Positions 33,925-43,706 are shown, counted from the stretch's first letter. The stretch: DNA of 64,000 nucleotides from Methanobrevibacter sp. (GCF_017410345.1 NZ_JAFQQZ010000045.1:90042-154041); one strand, 5' to 3'. The notes: a model not told the origin generated them from the sequence alone. Numbers and translations: made by a program.

Positions 33925-34851
33925 ATGCTGAATCGAATCAAAACCAAAATAAATAACTTGACTATCTCAAAACGTCTGCATGACGAAGAGGAAAGAAAGA
34001 AGTTATTCAAAGAGATAGGATGCATTGCCTTAGGAACAATAATAGGGATATTCACTTATGCCTTTTGCCTTTACACCAATCTTGCAATCTTTGGATGGAA
34101 TCTCGGTTTGGCCCTATCCCCTCTTGCCGCAGGTTATGTTGAAAGCATGGCCGCAAGAAACCATCTTCAAGAAAGTACAGGTGCAGTCAGTGCATTCATT
34201 CTTTTTTTAATCACAGTCATCTATGGATTCATCATAGCAAACCCGACTTTAGGATTCAATGTGATCACAGCGGGAAGCATAATTGTAATCCTTCAGGCCG
34301 CATTCCCTACCGCAGTGAACTATTTCCTCATTGCAATGGGATTGGGTATCATCTCCCACGTCACCGGTGTCTTCAAGAAAATCACTAATTTCATATGGGA
34401 TGCATATCAGAAAATCTTTAATAAAGAGCCAAAGCTGAAGGAAATCTATAATGAAAAGCAAATCAACAGCAGATACAATTTTTATGACAGGGAACTGGAG
34501 ATGAACGATTTAGGAATCCTAATATTGACTGTAGAGGATTCTCCTAAAGGATTGGACATACTTGAATATAAGGGAATATATGAATCCAGACACATATTTT
34601 CTTTAAATCAAAGAAAAGAAATAAGATCAGGAATTGAAGACTCCTTGGAAGAGGACATACTTTTCAATACAAAACTCGCCCATGACAAGGCATTGCTAAA
34701 ATTGATTAAGGAATTAAAGGCTGATGGATGCAATGGAATATTAAATCTAAACGCTGCATTTGAGACTCTGGGGGCAAACAAGGGTGAAAACATGTCCCAA
34801 GTTGTCATGAGAGGAACCGGAATAGTATACAAAAAAGAGGATGAGATCTGA
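33925..34851 (+). CDS. Membrane protein with C-terminal YbjQ-like domain
   Basis: A 308-residue protein. After a basic N-terminus (1-29), about four membrane helices span 30-160 (IGCIALGTIIGIFTYAFCLY, LGLALSPLAAGYVESM, AFILFLITVIYGFIIANP, VITAGSIIVILQAAFPTA). The cytoplasmic C-terminal half (about 185-305) has a degenerate UPF0145 pattern: LILTVEDSPKGLDILEYKGI, then AHDKALLKLIKELKADGCNG and QVVMRGTGIVYKK. This mirrors the stand-alone UPF0145 protein encoded immediately upstream. A membrane receptor for the soluble partner is possible. The ribosome binding site is weak. Confidence 0.7.
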   Translation: MLNRIKTKINNLTISKRLHDEEERKKLFKEIGCIALGTIIGIFTYAFCLYTNLAIFGWNLGLALSPLAAGYVESMAARNHLQESTGAVSAFILFLITVIYGFIIANPTLGFNVITAGSIIVILQAAFPTAVNYFLIAMGLGIISHVTGVFKKITNFIWDAYQKIFNKEPKLKEIYNEKQINSRYNFYDRELEMNDLGILILTVEDSPKGLDILEYKGIYESRHIFSLNQRKEIRSGIEDSLEEDILFNTKLAHDKALLKLIKELKADGCNGILNLNAAFETLGANKGENMSQVVMRGTGIVYKKEDEI

Positions 34852-34918
34852 TTTCTCATCAAAAAACCATTTTTACAACTAATAGAATACTACTTAAGTC
34901 TAATAAAAAAAACTATTT

Positions 34919-35749
34919 TTACAAACCCAACAGGATGCTGATTGGATCAAATCCAATCATCTTAATAGCCATATAGATCAATATTACGGCAAATATCTGT
35001 TTCAATCTCTTTTCAGGCATCTTATAAACTAATTTTGCACCGATTGTTGCCATTGGAACTGAAAACAATACAATGAGAACAAAGTTTACCAAACTTATAT
35101 AGCCTAATGAATAGGGCATTGGGTTTACTCCCCATCCGGTATAGATATAAGAGATAAGTCCTCCAATGGCGGTAAGTGCAATGAAAACGGAAGATGTTCC
35201 AATAGCTTGAATCAAGCTGAAACCGAACAATATGCATAGGGCTGGAATTAGGAACACTCCTCCTCCAACACCTAGAAGACCGGAGATAATTCCTATTGAA
35301 AAACCTACAATGGCTGCATTCAGTATATTGAAATCCACCAATGCCTTCTCACCATCGGCTCTGGAACCGAATAGCATATCCATTGCCACAATGAACAATA
35401 GGCAGGCAAAGATCATCTGCAAGATTCTTGTAGGAACCACATTTGCAAGTAGTCCTCCGCAAAATCCTCCGATGATACCAAAGACAGCTAATCTTATAGC
35501 TGGCTTTACAATGGATTTATTCTTTTTCTGATGCTGATAAGCCCCTGATGAAGCGGTCGGTATGATAATTGCCAAGCTGGTTCCCAAAGACACCATCATA
35601 GCCAAAGATGGGTCCACTCCAACTGAAGTGAATAGGAAGAACTGCAAAGGAACCATAAGGAATCCTCCACCTACTCCAAGCAATCCTGATGCGAATCCTG
35701 CAAAGATTCCTATTAGAATCAAACCTATATAAAAGCCAATTGGAAACAT
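34919..35749 (-). CDS. TauE/SafE family permease
   Basis: A 276-residue membrane protein with eight to nine helices and the internal repeat typical of TauE/SafE (DUF81) permeases: GLILIGIFAGFASGLLGVGG, then GFSIGIISGLLGVGGGVFLI. Family members move sulfite, sulfoacetate or other organic anions. The substrate here is not indicated by the neighbours. It is convergent with the YbjQ-like gene and divergent from the plus-strand gene at 35909. AGTGAAATT precedes ATG 35749. Confidence 0.9.
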   Translation of the reverse strand: MFPIGFYIGLILIGIFAGFASGLLGVGGGFLMVPLQFFLFTSVGVDPSLAMMVSLGTSLAIIIPTASSGAYQHQKKNKSIVKPAIRLAVFGIIGGFCGGLLANVVPTRILQMIFACLLFIVAMDMLFGSRADGEKALVDFNILNAAIVGFSIGIISGLLGVGGGVFLIPALCILFGFSLIQAIGTSSVFIALTAIGGLISYIYTGWGVNPMPYSLGYISLVNFVLIVLFSVPMATIGAKLVYKMPEKRLKQIFAVILIYMAIKMIGFDPISILLGL

Positions 35750-35908
35750 AATTTCACTAAAAGAATTTAATTTATAAATGTTTTATATTAATACTTTCTA
35801 AAAACTTATATTTAAAATAAAATATAAATAGTTATTTAATTATATTATAAATAAAATTAAAAATTTAATTAGATTTTAATGTCTTAAAACAATTGATGAG
35901 GATGTCTT

Positions 35909-37057
35909 ATGAGTTTTAAAAACAATAAATACGTTCCATTTGGAATAATATTAATCATTTTAGGAACAATGCTATTCTTCCTAAGCGGAATAGACCAATT
36001 CATAAGACCATTTTCACAACCGATTCTAATGGGATCCTCAAAAGGAAAGGACATACTCTTTTTCGTTCTTTTTGGAATGACAATAATCCTATCCACACTT
36101 GGAGATAATGACAAGATATATAATTACTTCAAGAATCTTCATATTCCAGAAATTCTTAAAGATAAGGAGTTTTACCTAAAGCTATCATTAATTCTATTTC
36201 TATTCACAGCCATTGCAGGATTGATTGTGGAATTATACTTAAGAAATTCACTTGGAATAGATTGGAATACAATCCTTGTTATCATGAATCCAAGTGAAAC
36301 AAGCACAAGCATTCTTCATTCCCATTTGTATAAGGGAATATTCGGCATAATCCTTGGAATGTTTTTAAGCCATATTCCTGCTGGAATTCACACAGGAAGC
36401 TCCTTAAGTGCCTATACTCCAAGCATAATAAGTGTCCTATTCATATTGATTCCAATAACATACATTGCTATGATTCTTTCCATGCAAAGACGTAAATCTG
36501 GGTCAAGAATATTTTTAGCATTTACAAGCACTTTAGGAATAATTGGAATAATCGATGGCGGCTTATTCGCAACACCAACAGTCGGAGGAATCTATGGAAT
36601 ACTGATATTGATGTTCAATAGCGAAATCCTGGATGGAATTTCAGATTACATTACTGAAAAGGAAAAGAGAAATGGAATCAAAAGTCAATTGAAGGAAGAA
36701 TGGATTACAATTAAATCCCTCTTATCAGGCAAAATCAGTCAAAACAAAAAATCAATAATTAAATACTTGAAGATTTTGATTCCGCATATTGCATTGATCC
36801 TAATCATTCTACTAAGGTTTTCAATTGCATTTTATGGTGCAAGTCCAGATTCTTATGAATTAGATATAGACAATCCACATAATCTTGACAGTTTAAATCA
36901 ATACGATGTATTAAATTTAACAGAAGATGAAAATAAAACAATAGTTCATCTTTCAAATCAATATAATGAGATGGAATTGTTAAATAATTTAGCCATTGAT
37001 CTAGATGGAAAATGCGATTGGTACTCACTTAGCTGGAACATATATTCATACTTATAA
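35909..37057 (+). CDS. Hypothetical polytopic membrane protein
   Basis: A 382-residue protein with about eight membrane helices (e.g. 10-28, 48-62, 90-110, 145-165, 168-190, 205-225, 290-312). An extracytoplasmic tail with two N-glycosylation-type sequons (NLT, NKT) follows the last helix, ending in CDWYSLSWNIYSYL. The internal GIDGG-rich loop (TSTLGIIGIIDGGLFATPTV) recalls a small transporter core, but no family is recognised. GAGGATGTCTT precedes ATG 35909. The spacing to the glycosyltransferase gene is 79 bases, so they may share a transcript. Confidence 0.6.
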   Translation: MSFKNNKYVPFGIILIILGTMLFFLSGIDQFIRPFSQPILMGSSKGKDILFFVLFGMTIILSTLGDNDKIYNYFKNLHIPEILKDKEFYLKLSLILFLFTAIAGLIVELYLRNSLGIDWNTILVIMNPSETSTSILHSHLYKGIFGIILGMFLSHIPAGIHTGSSLSAYTPSIISVLFILIPITYIAMILSMQRRKSGSRIFLAFTSTLGIIGIIDGGLFATPTVGGIYGILILMFNSEILDGISDYITEKEKRNGIKSQLKEEWITIKSLLSGKISQNKKSIIKYLKILIPHIALILIILLRFSIAFYGASPDSYELDIDNPHNLDSLNQYDVLNLTEDENKTIVHLSNQYNEMELLNNLAIDLDGKCDWYSLSWNIYSYL

Positions 37058-37136
37058 TCAGATTATTTAAATTGAAAAAAAATTATATTTTTATTCTAAA
37101 TTATTACAATACTTCAAAATACAACGAGATGATTAA

Positions 37137-39167
37137 ATGAAAATTAGTATTATCATACCTACATACAACGAAGAGGAATATCTTCCTAAACTGCTTGAAA
37201 GCATAAAATCTCAGGATTTTACTGACTATGAAGTGATTGTTGCAGATGCCCAATCCAATGATAATACTAGAGAAATCGCTGCAGAATACGGCTGCACCGT
37301 TGTTGAAGGAGGGCTTCCGGGACCTGGAAGAAACAGAGGTGCGGAAGTTGCCCAAGGAGAGATATTGCTGTTTTTAGACTCTGACTTGAAACTTACCGAA
37401 AACTATCTGCGTGATGTCATCGAAGAGTTCGAAAGAGAGGAATTGGGAATCGCAATCACCCAAATGACACCGCTCTCTGAAAAGAAAAGGGACAAATACC
37501 TCCATGACCTTGCAAACTGGTTCATGATAGCGGTTGAAAACATCAAGCCACATGGTGCAGGCTGTTACGGAATCATCTCCAAAAAGGAACTGCATGAGGA
37601 AGTTGGCGGATTCGATGAGAACTTGAGCTTCGGCGAGGATACCGATTACATTGAACGTGTTGCAGAGATAAGCGAATTCAAGGTTCTCAGAAATGCTAGA
37701 ATAGGAGTCTCAACAAGAAGGCTTGAAGAGGAAGGGCTTTATACCTTACTTAAGCAATATGGTAAAAGTACCGTCAATGACTTCAGGGGAAAGAGAACCT
37801 CCGCTGAGGATTTAGGCTATGAATTCGGCCACGACCCAATATCAGCACTTGACAGTACAGATATGGAAAGGATAGCTGAAAAGTCCAGAAACAGAAAGAT
37901 AAAGGACAGAATAAATAGATTCAAAGATAAGGAGCCTGAAGAAAACGAACTGATTGAAGTTCAAGTAAGTGGAGATGAAACCACATTCATAGGAATCGAT
38001 TCTCAAAAGGCTGAAAGCTTGGATCTGTCAAAAAGCTCCGATACACCCCTTCTTGAAAGTGGAGAAGAGAATGGTCTGATAAGCCTGGAAGATGCTATTG
38101 CCGAAACCGGAAGAAAGAGAATTTTCTATTCCATCTGCGGAGAGGGAATGGGCCATGCAATAAGAAGCAGCGTGATTCTGGAGCATCTGATTGAAAAATA
38201 TGACGTTTACATTTTCTCAAGTGAAAGGGCATATGAATTCCTATCAAAGAAATTCGACAATGTCTACGAAATCGGAGGATTCAACACCGTCTATGAAAAC
38301 AATGTGGTGAGAACCAAGAAGACATTCTTCAAGGCATTGAAGGCAAACCCTACCAACCTGAAGGAAGGATACAATGTATTGTACAAGGAATGCAAGAAGG
38401 TAAGACCTAATATAATCATATCAGACTTTGAGAACTATTCCAGTATGCTCTCAAAGCTCATGAACATTCCACTAATCAGCCTGGACAACATCCATATGCT
38501 AACCCAGTGCGAATATGACTATCCGCCTCATCATAGGGCAGACATGCTGACAGCAAAGGCAGTTACAAAATCATATATCCTAAGGCCGAAAAGGCATATA
38601 ATCACAACATTCTTCTATCCTCCATTGAAGCATCCGAAGATGACAGCCCTTTATCCACCTGTCTTAAGGGAGGAAATAATGGAACTTGAGCCTGAACAGG
38701 GAAATCATGTTCTGGTCTATCAGACTGCAGAGTCCAGCATAAACCTTATGGAAGAGCTTAAGAAACTGAATGATGAGTTTATTGTCTATGGATTCAATAA
38801 GGATGAGATTGATGAGAACCTGACTTACAGGTCATTCAATGAAGAGCAGATCTTTGAGGACATGAGAACCGCCAAGGCAATCATAGTGAATGGCGGATTT
38901 ACCATGATTTCAGAGGCAATCTATCTTAAGAAGCCTATCTACAGCACTCCAGCACATAAGAACTTTGAACAGATCCTTAATGGATTCTATGTTGAAAAGT
39001 TAGGTTTCGGAGAATATCATGATGACTTGGATGTTGAAAAAATTGAGAATTTCCTAAATAATCTAGACAAGTACCAAGAGAATTTGAATAAGGTCAAACC
39101 ATGGGACAACAGTGAAATTCTTGAAGACCTTGACTTAAGCATTGAAAAATATTCAAGACTTTATTAG
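37137..39167 (+). CDS. Fused GT2 glycosyltransferase and MJ1255-type GT-B glycosyltransferase
   Basis: A 676-residue two-enzyme fusion. Residues 1-230 are a GT2 domain: SIIIPTYNEEEYLPKLLESI, VIVADAQSNDNTREIA, GPGRNRGAE, LLFLDSDLKL, and GGFDENLSFGEDTDYIERV. A charged linker (about 245-320) follows. Residues 323-676 form a GT-B domain of the MJ1255 family: RIFYSICGEGMGHAIRSSVI, IISDFENYSS, LVYQTAESSI and the donor site IVNGGFTMISEAIYLKKPI. The two halves could add consecutive sugars to a lipid or glycan at the membrane face. Sugar donors are not evident. Confidence 0.88.
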   Translation: MKISIIIPTYNEEEYLPKLLESIKSQDFTDYEVIVADAQSNDNTREIAAEYGCTVVEGGLPGPGRNRGAEVAQGEILLFLDSDLKLTENYLRDVIEEFEREELGIAITQMTPLSEKKRDKYLHDLANWFMIAVENIKPHGAGCYGIISKKELHEEVGGFDENLSFGEDTDYIERVAEISEFKVLRNARIGVSTRRLEEEGLYTLLKQYGKSTVNDFRGKRTSAEDLGYEFGHDPISALDSTDMERIAEKSRNRKIKDRINRFKDKEPEENELIEVQVSGDETTFIGIDSQKAESLDLSKSSDTPLLESGEENGLISLEDAIAETGRKRIFYSICGEGMGHAIRSSVILEHLIEKYDVYIFSSERAYEFLSKKFDNVYEIGGFNTVYENNVVRTKKTFFKALKANPTNLKEGYNVLYKECKKVRPNIIISDFENYSSMLSKLMNIPLISLDNIHMLTQCEYDYPPHHRADMLTAKAVTKSYILRPKRHIITTFFYPPLKHPKMTALYPPVLREEIMELEPEQGNHVLVYQTAESSINLMEELKKLNDEFIVYGFNKDEIDENLTYRSFNEEQIFEDMRTAKAIIVNGGFTMISEAIYLKKPIYSTPAHKNFEQILNGFYVEKLGFGEYHDDLDVEKIENFLNNLDKYQENLNKVKPWDNSEILEDLDLSIEKYSRLY

Positions 39168-39224
39168 CCTTTAAATTGAAAAATAAGTATTTTTATTATT
39201 GCTTTAATAAACTATTTTTTTACT

Positions 39225-39240
39225 TCATGTAATTACATGA
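39225..39240. repeat. 16-bp perfect palindrome TCATGTAATTACATGA
   Basis: It lies in the spacer between the converging glycosyltransferase and TFB genes and is followed by a further ATG-centred half-site, TTTACATGAAAT. It belongs to a group of CATGA-type palindromes found only between genes in this window. Confidence 0.5.
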
Positions 39241-39392
39241 CTTTACATGAAATTTATTTTTTTATAATTTTTAAGAAAAAAATTTTAAGATCAACAATAG
39301 TTTTACATTATGCGAATAAAATAATTTCTGATAAAAAAAAGTTTTGAAATAATAATTTTTGAAAAAAATAAAAAAAGAAAATAATAGGTGAA

Positions 39393-40382
39393 CTATAATG
39401 TTACACCCATTTCCAATTGTTCAGTAAGTTCCTTGTATCTGTTACGGATGGTAACTTCAGTTACACCTGCAACTTCTGCAACATCCCTTTGGGTCTTTCT
39501 TTCCCCTAATAAAACAGATGCAATGTATAATGCGGCAGCAGCCACACCGGTTGGACCTCTACCTGAAGTCAAACCCTTATCCATTGCCTTTTCAATGATT
39601 TCAATGGATCTGGACTGTACCTCACCGGACAATCCAAGCTCACTTGCAAATCTTGGAACATAGTCCACTGGAGATGTAGGAGGCAACTTAATGTTCAATT
39701 CCCTTGTCAGGAATCTGTAAGTTCTTCCAACCTCTTTTTTGCTTACTCTTGAAACTTCTGCAATTTCATCTAAAGTACGAGGCACTTTACATTGTCTGCA
39801 TGCAGCATATAATGAAGCGGCAACAACACCTTCAATACTTCTTCCACGGATAAGCTTGTTTTCCACAGCACTTCTATAAATTACAGAAGCCGCTTCTCTT
39901 ACACTTCTTGGAAGACCTAATCTTGAAGAGTCCCTGTCCAATTCACTTAATGCAAAAGCCAAGTTACGTTCAGTGGCACCGGAAATCCTGATTTTTCTTT
40001 GCCATTTTCTTAAACGGTACCATTGAGCTCTGTTTCTTGCAGGAATATCTCTACCATAGATGTCCTTATTCCTCCAATCGATCATGGTACTTAAACCTTT
40101 ATCGTGAATGGTGTAAGTAATAGGAGCACCTACTCTTGTACGCTTGTCTCTTTGCTCATGGTCGAATGCTCTCCATTCAGGACCCATGTCTACAAGGTTT
40201 TCATCAATAACCAAACCACAGTTTGCACAAACCACTTCTGCCCTTTCATAATCTCCAATCAAATCAGTGGATCCGCATTGAGGACATACGGTTTGTTTTT
40301 CTGGCTCAGCGTCATCTCTTTGTCTTCTTCTTGAAGTTCTTTGGGAATTTTGAAGAACTTCTTCAGATAATCCTTCTTTCGT
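39393..40382 (-). CDS. tfb: Transcription initiation factor IIB with a non-standard start codon
   Basis: TFB recruits RNA polymerase to TATA/TBP. Two cyclin-like repeats are clear (about 130-215, with [20 protein letters not shown] and [20 protein letters not shown]; about 225-315, with [19 protein letters not shown] and [20 protein letters not shown]). The zinc ribbon needs both CPQC (33-36) and CANC (52-55), and CPQC lies upstream of the first standard start (TTG 40262). In frame no ATG, GTG or TTG exists before the TGA at 40403. ACG at 40382 has AGGAG 8 bases upstream (40391-40395); ATT 40388 has a 2-base spacing. ACG is the best start. It would read MKEGLSEE if it were ATG. Length 329 residues. 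Confidence 0.9.
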   Translation of the reverse strand, partial: TKEGLSEEVLQNSQRTSRRRQRDDAEPEKQTVCPQCGSTDLIGDYERAEVVCANCGLVIDENLVDMGPEWRAFDHEQRDKRTRVGAPITYTIHDKGLSTMIDWRNKDIYGRDIPARNRAQWYRLRKWQRKIRISGATERNLAFALSELDRDSSRLGLPRSVREAASVIYRSAVENKLIRGRSIEGVVAASLYAACRQCKVPRTLDEIAEVSRVSKKEVGRTYRFLTRELNIKLPPTSPVDYVPRFASELGLSGEVQSRSIEIIEKAMDKGLTSGRGPTGVAAAALYIASVLLGERKTQRDVAEVAGVTEVTIRNRYKELTEQLEMGVTL

Positions 40383-40460
40383 GTTAATCTCTCCTATTAA
40401 TCAATTGATAAATATTAGTTTCTCTAAAAAACGAATCGAGAATAAAGTTTTTTAAATCAA

Positions 40461-40817
40461 TTATTTGTTTCTCCTATTTCTGGAATTGGATCTTTTGCCT
40501 TTGGATTTTTTGGAATTGCCTTTTGAACTCCTTTTGGATTTGGAATTCTTATTCTTCTTATTGAGTTTCTCCATTTCACTTTTAGTGGAAACAAATAGCT
40601 TTTCACCATGTCTACTTTCAAGATCCCTTCTATTCACTGACCTGAAAATGTTTACAGAAACGTATGGATTCTTAACTGGGCCAAAAATAGAATATACCTT
40701 GCCTATTTTCTGCTTGTCATTTGTAAAGACAAAAGCTCCGGCTGGAGGAGTCTTTGTTGTTTTGACAATGAGCTTTCCAGAGTTGGCAAGATGTGAGATG
40801 TTTCCTAAAAATTTCAT
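40461..40817 (-). CDS. gar1: H/ACA ribonucleoprotein subunit Gar1
   Basis: Gar1 is a core protein of H/ACA RNPs that make pseudouridine in rRNA. The 118-residue protein has the beta-barrel core (residues 1-78: KFLGNISHLANSGKLIVKTT, PAGAFVFTNDKQKIGKVYSI, FGPVKNPYVSVN). A Lys/Arg/Ser-rich tail (84-118) then probably contacts RNA. It is located just upstream of tfb on the same strand (78 bases), the conserved gar1-tfb arrangement of methanogens. The ribosome binding site is weak. Confidence 0.9.
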   Translation of the reverse strand: MKFLGNISHLANSGKLIVKTTKTPPAGAFVFTNDKQKIGKVYSIFGPVKNPYVSVNIFRSVNRRDLESRHGEKLFVSTKSEMEKLNKKNKNSKSKRSSKGNSKKSKGKRSNSRNRRNK

Positions 40818-41010
40818 AAAATCAACTTGAAAATAAACATTAGTACATCTTAATATAATGATGTTATAGTATATAAATGTTTCGATGCCTTTATATATAA
40901 AAAAATTCCTACTTAAAAAGGATTACTAAAAAATCCCAATAAAAAGTTTTATAATAGTCAATTTTAATTCTTTAATGAACAAACAATTGATTAACAATAA
41001 TTATTTGGCG

Positions 41011-41020
41011 TTATATATAA
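41011..41020 (+). promoter_or_regulatory. TATA box of the Sir2 gene
   Basis: TTATATATAA at 41011-41020 predicts a start near 41040, giving a leader of about 30 bases before ATG 41074. This also argues against an earlier in-frame ATG at 40975, which lies upstream of the promoter. Confidence 0.5.
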
Positions 41021-41073
41021 ATGTTTTCTTATTTGAGAAAAAATTAATAATAAACAGCAATATAAATAAGATT

Positions 41074-41802
41074 ATGACTAAAATCAGCCAGTTGCAGGAA
41101 ATCATAAACAATTCAGACAATATAGTGTTCTTCGGAGGAGCAGGGGTCTCCACAGAAAGCGGAATACCGGACTTCAGATCTGAAAGTGGAATTTTCAAAA
41201 GCCTGGAAAAGTACGGCCACAGCCCGGAATATCTGGTTTCACACACTTATTATATGGACCATACTGAAGAATTCTTCAATTACTATAAGGAAAATCTCGT
41301 TTTCAAGGATGCAGAGCCAAATCCTGCCCATATGAAACTTGCCGAACTTGAAAGGGCAGGAAAGCTGAAGGCAGTGATCACTCAAAACATTGACGGGCTG
41401 CACCAGAAGGCAGGAAGCAAAAACGTTCTGGAGCTTCATGGAAGCATTCACAGAAACTATTGCGAATTCTGTCATGAGGAATATGACTTGGATTATATCC
41501 TAAAAAGCGATGGGATTCCAAGATGCGAGTGCGGTGGAATCGTCAAGCCGGATGTCGTCCTTTATGAAGAGCCTCTGAATAATGATGTTTTGAGTTCATC
41601 AATCAATTACATTTCAAAGGCAGACACATTGATAATCGGAGGAACCTCACTTGTCGTCTATCCTGCAGCAGGATTGATAAATTACTTCAATGGCTCAAAA
41701 CTGGTTTTAATCAATAAAAGCGAGACCTCTTATGATAACATAGCAAGTTTGGTAATTAATGAAGCCATTGGAGAAACATTAGAGCAGATAGAAATAGAAT
41801 AA
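41074..41802 (+). CDS. NAD-dependent protein deacylase, Sir2 family
   Basis: A 242-residue Sir2 deacylase. Motifs: NIVFFGGAGVSTESGIPDFR (NAD site), VITQNIDGLHQKAG, LELHGSIHRNYC with catalytic His, zinc Cys CEFC and CEC (CEFCHEEYDLDY, PRCECGGIVKPDVVLYEEPL), TLIIGGTSLVVYPAAGLI and the final LVLINKS. Residues before MTKISQL in a longer frame lack similarity and lie upstream of the TATA box at 41011. It removes acyl groups from lysines, possibly on chromatin or metabolic enzymes. No clear ribosome binding site is seen; initiation on a short leader is likely. Confidence 0.93.
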   Translation: MTKISQLQEIINNSDNIVFFGGAGVSTESGIPDFRSESGIFKSLEKYGHSPEYLVSHTYYMDHTEEFFNYYKENLVFKDAEPNPAHMKLAELERAGKLKAVITQNIDGLHQKAGSKNVLELHGSIHRNYCEFCHEEYDLDYILKSDGIPRCECGGIVKPDVVLYEEPLNNDVLSSSINYISKADTLIIGGTSLVVYPAAGLINYFNGSKLVLINKSETSYDNIASLVINEAIGETLEQIEIE

Positions 41803-41881
41803 TAAAAATAGTTTAAAAATAGAATATAAAAATAAAAAAGTTAAAACAAGAAAAAAATAGAAAAGGTAGACTAGCATTCAA

Positions 41882-42616
41882 TTATCTGTTCAAACCAATA
41901 ATTTCAGACAATAATCTGCCTTCCTTTAACTCTTTGATGATATGGCTTTCCTTTACCTTTACATTGAAGGTTGCCACCATGGTTTCATGGAAGAGTTCCT
42001 TAGGAATCACCACAACACCGTTTTGATCACCAAATACAAAGTCGCCAGGCTTTATAATATCATCATCGATTTCAAGGTCAACATTGATTTCACCAAGACC
42101 TAATGGCTTTCCTGCATTTGGAAGATAATCAAGGGCAAAGACAGGATAATCCAAATCCACAAGGGCATCCATATCCCTTGCCCAACCATATAATACAGTT
42201 CCAGCTATTCCCTTTTCACCTGCACAGGTGGAAGCAAGCTCTCCCCAAACGGAAGCAGGCTTACCATATGAGTAAATGAAAAGAACCTCGCCTTCTTCTG
42301 CATTATCCATTGCCATCAGGGAAGTTCCCCAATCATCTGCATTGGTCTTTGCAGTGAATATCTTACCATAGACCTTATTGTCATTCATCGGTTTCAATCC
42401 GTCAATGACCCCGCTTCTGCCAGAGACAGAGGAGTAGGCATCAGAGACCTGGCAAGCTGAACTTGAATCCAGGATCTTCTTCAATAAAGCATGACTTTTG
42501 CTTTTCTCATCATCCAAATCCTCTATGGAAAAATTATATTTTGAAATGTCAACATCATCCAAGTCAATCACTTTGGATGATTTTTTAAGTAAATCTTTAG
42601 GAGTGATCTTAGCCAA
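41882..42616 (-). CDS. RraA-like family protein
   Basis: A 244-residue protein of the RraA/HMG-aldolase-like fold. Motifs: SSACQVSDAYSSVSGRSGVI, GKIFTAKTNADDWGTSLMAM, FIYSYGKPASVWGELASTCA, GIAGTVLYGWARDMDALVDL, YPVFALDYLPNAGKPLGLGE and VFGDQNGVVVIPKE. These include the catalytic-type G.[RD]D and D..G residues of 4-hydroxy-4-methyl-2-oxoglutarate aldolases. Some archaeal members are annotated as RNase E regulators by homology only. An aldolase role is plausible; the substrate is unknown. Confidence 0.82.
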   Translation of the reverse strand: MAKITPKDLLKKSSKVIDLDDVDISKYNFSIEDLDDEKSKSHALLKKILDSSSACQVSDAYSSVSGRSGVIDGLKPMNDNKVYGKIFTAKTNADDWGTSLMAMDNAEEGEVLFIYSYGKPASVWGELASTCAGEKGIAGTVLYGWARDMDALVDLDYPVFALDYLPNAGKPLGLGEINVDLEIDDDIIKPGDFVFGDQNGVVVIPKELFHETMVATFNVKVKESHIIKELKEGRLLSEIIGLNR

Positions 42617-43706
42617 ACTAACACCTCTTTTAAAAAATAAATTATTGCTTATCTACTCTTAAATTTCTACGAGATGTTTAATAAATATTTCTAATAATTC
42701 TAAAAATTATAATGACATCAGAAAAATATAAAATGATTTATATATTATGATATAGATATAATTATGTGGATACTAAAAATCATATAAAAATGATATTATC
42801 ATAATTACAATATTAATTAATTCAAAGATTAATTAATTCATTATTAATTACATTATTACAATTATTATTAAAATTAAAGACTTAAGGTGAAAGGAATATA
42901 GATTATTATTAACTAAATTAAACTAATTATCATTAAATAAATTCAGAATAAATTTTTACTTTATTAAACGATTTACATTAGTTATAAGATAAAAAAACAA
43001 TTATTCATTGAGTTATTTGAATTAGCTTATTATTAAACTACTTTTACCAATTATTGAAATCAATAGTATTTAATCAAATCTTTATTGAATATTAGAATCA
43101 AAATAGGCCTGAATTAAAAGGGAAATTTTAATTCCGCTTATGGATTTAAATAATTTTCTTTAAATTTTAATCTATAAATATCTTTTTTTATATGAATTTA
43201 TCAATAGAACTTACTGCATATTCAATAAGCCAAATAGCTGTTAAATATCAAGAAATTCTATAAATTAGTATCTGATTTTATCAATTAATTTATTAAAATT
43301 AATTAATCAATTTATTACAGATTACAGTATAATTTAAAAATTATAATCAATTATGAATTAACAGTTTATTAATTAAAATTAATTATAATTAAGCTAGTAG
43401 TAAAATTGTTATTGTGCTAAATCTTAATTAGAATAATTAATTTTAAATCATTATACAAGCATACAAGTTTTAATTAAACTAAAAAATGAGGTATTATTAA
43501 TTATAAAATGTTTAAAACTGATAAAAGAAACAAATGATTATTCATAGGTTTATGGATAAGATCAATCAAAGGTTTTAAATTATCATGATGGATAAGATAA
43601 AATATTTTAGATATTTTAAATTATCATGAAGATATTGGTTATGATAACAATTCTACGATAAACTAGCCTTAAATTATCCTATTGAAAAGCTCAAAGGAGG
43701 CTTATT
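42617..43706. other. 1.09-kb AT-rich gene-free region upstream of dnaG
   Basis: The longest gap in the window. It is almost wholly A/T, has stop codons in all frames and holds many AATTAAT/TTAATTAA runs. Near the dnaG end are short direct repeats: TTTTAAATTATCATGA at 43573-43588 and again at 43614-43629, and ATGGATAAGAT at 43552-43562 and 43588-43598. The RNase P RNA or SRP RNA expected elsewhere would be GC-richer and is not present. No orc1/cdc6 gene is next to it, so an origin is not claimed. Confidence 0.6.
43573..43629. repeat. Direct repeats upstream of dnaG
   Basis: A 16-bp sequence, TTTTAAATTATCATGA, occurs twice (43573-43588 and 43614-43629) about 41 bases apart. The neighbouring ATGGATAAGAT element at 43552 and 43588 is 36 bases apart, and a third, weaker half (TTAAATTATC) follows at 43671. 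They occupy the dnaG promoter region and may be regulator sites. Confidence 0.4.

Noticed and set aside
42617..43706. Chromosomal replication origin in the long gap
   Set aside because: It is AT-rich and gene-free, but no orc1/cdc6 gene is adjacent and no clear origin recognition boxes were recognised. The evidence is too weak.
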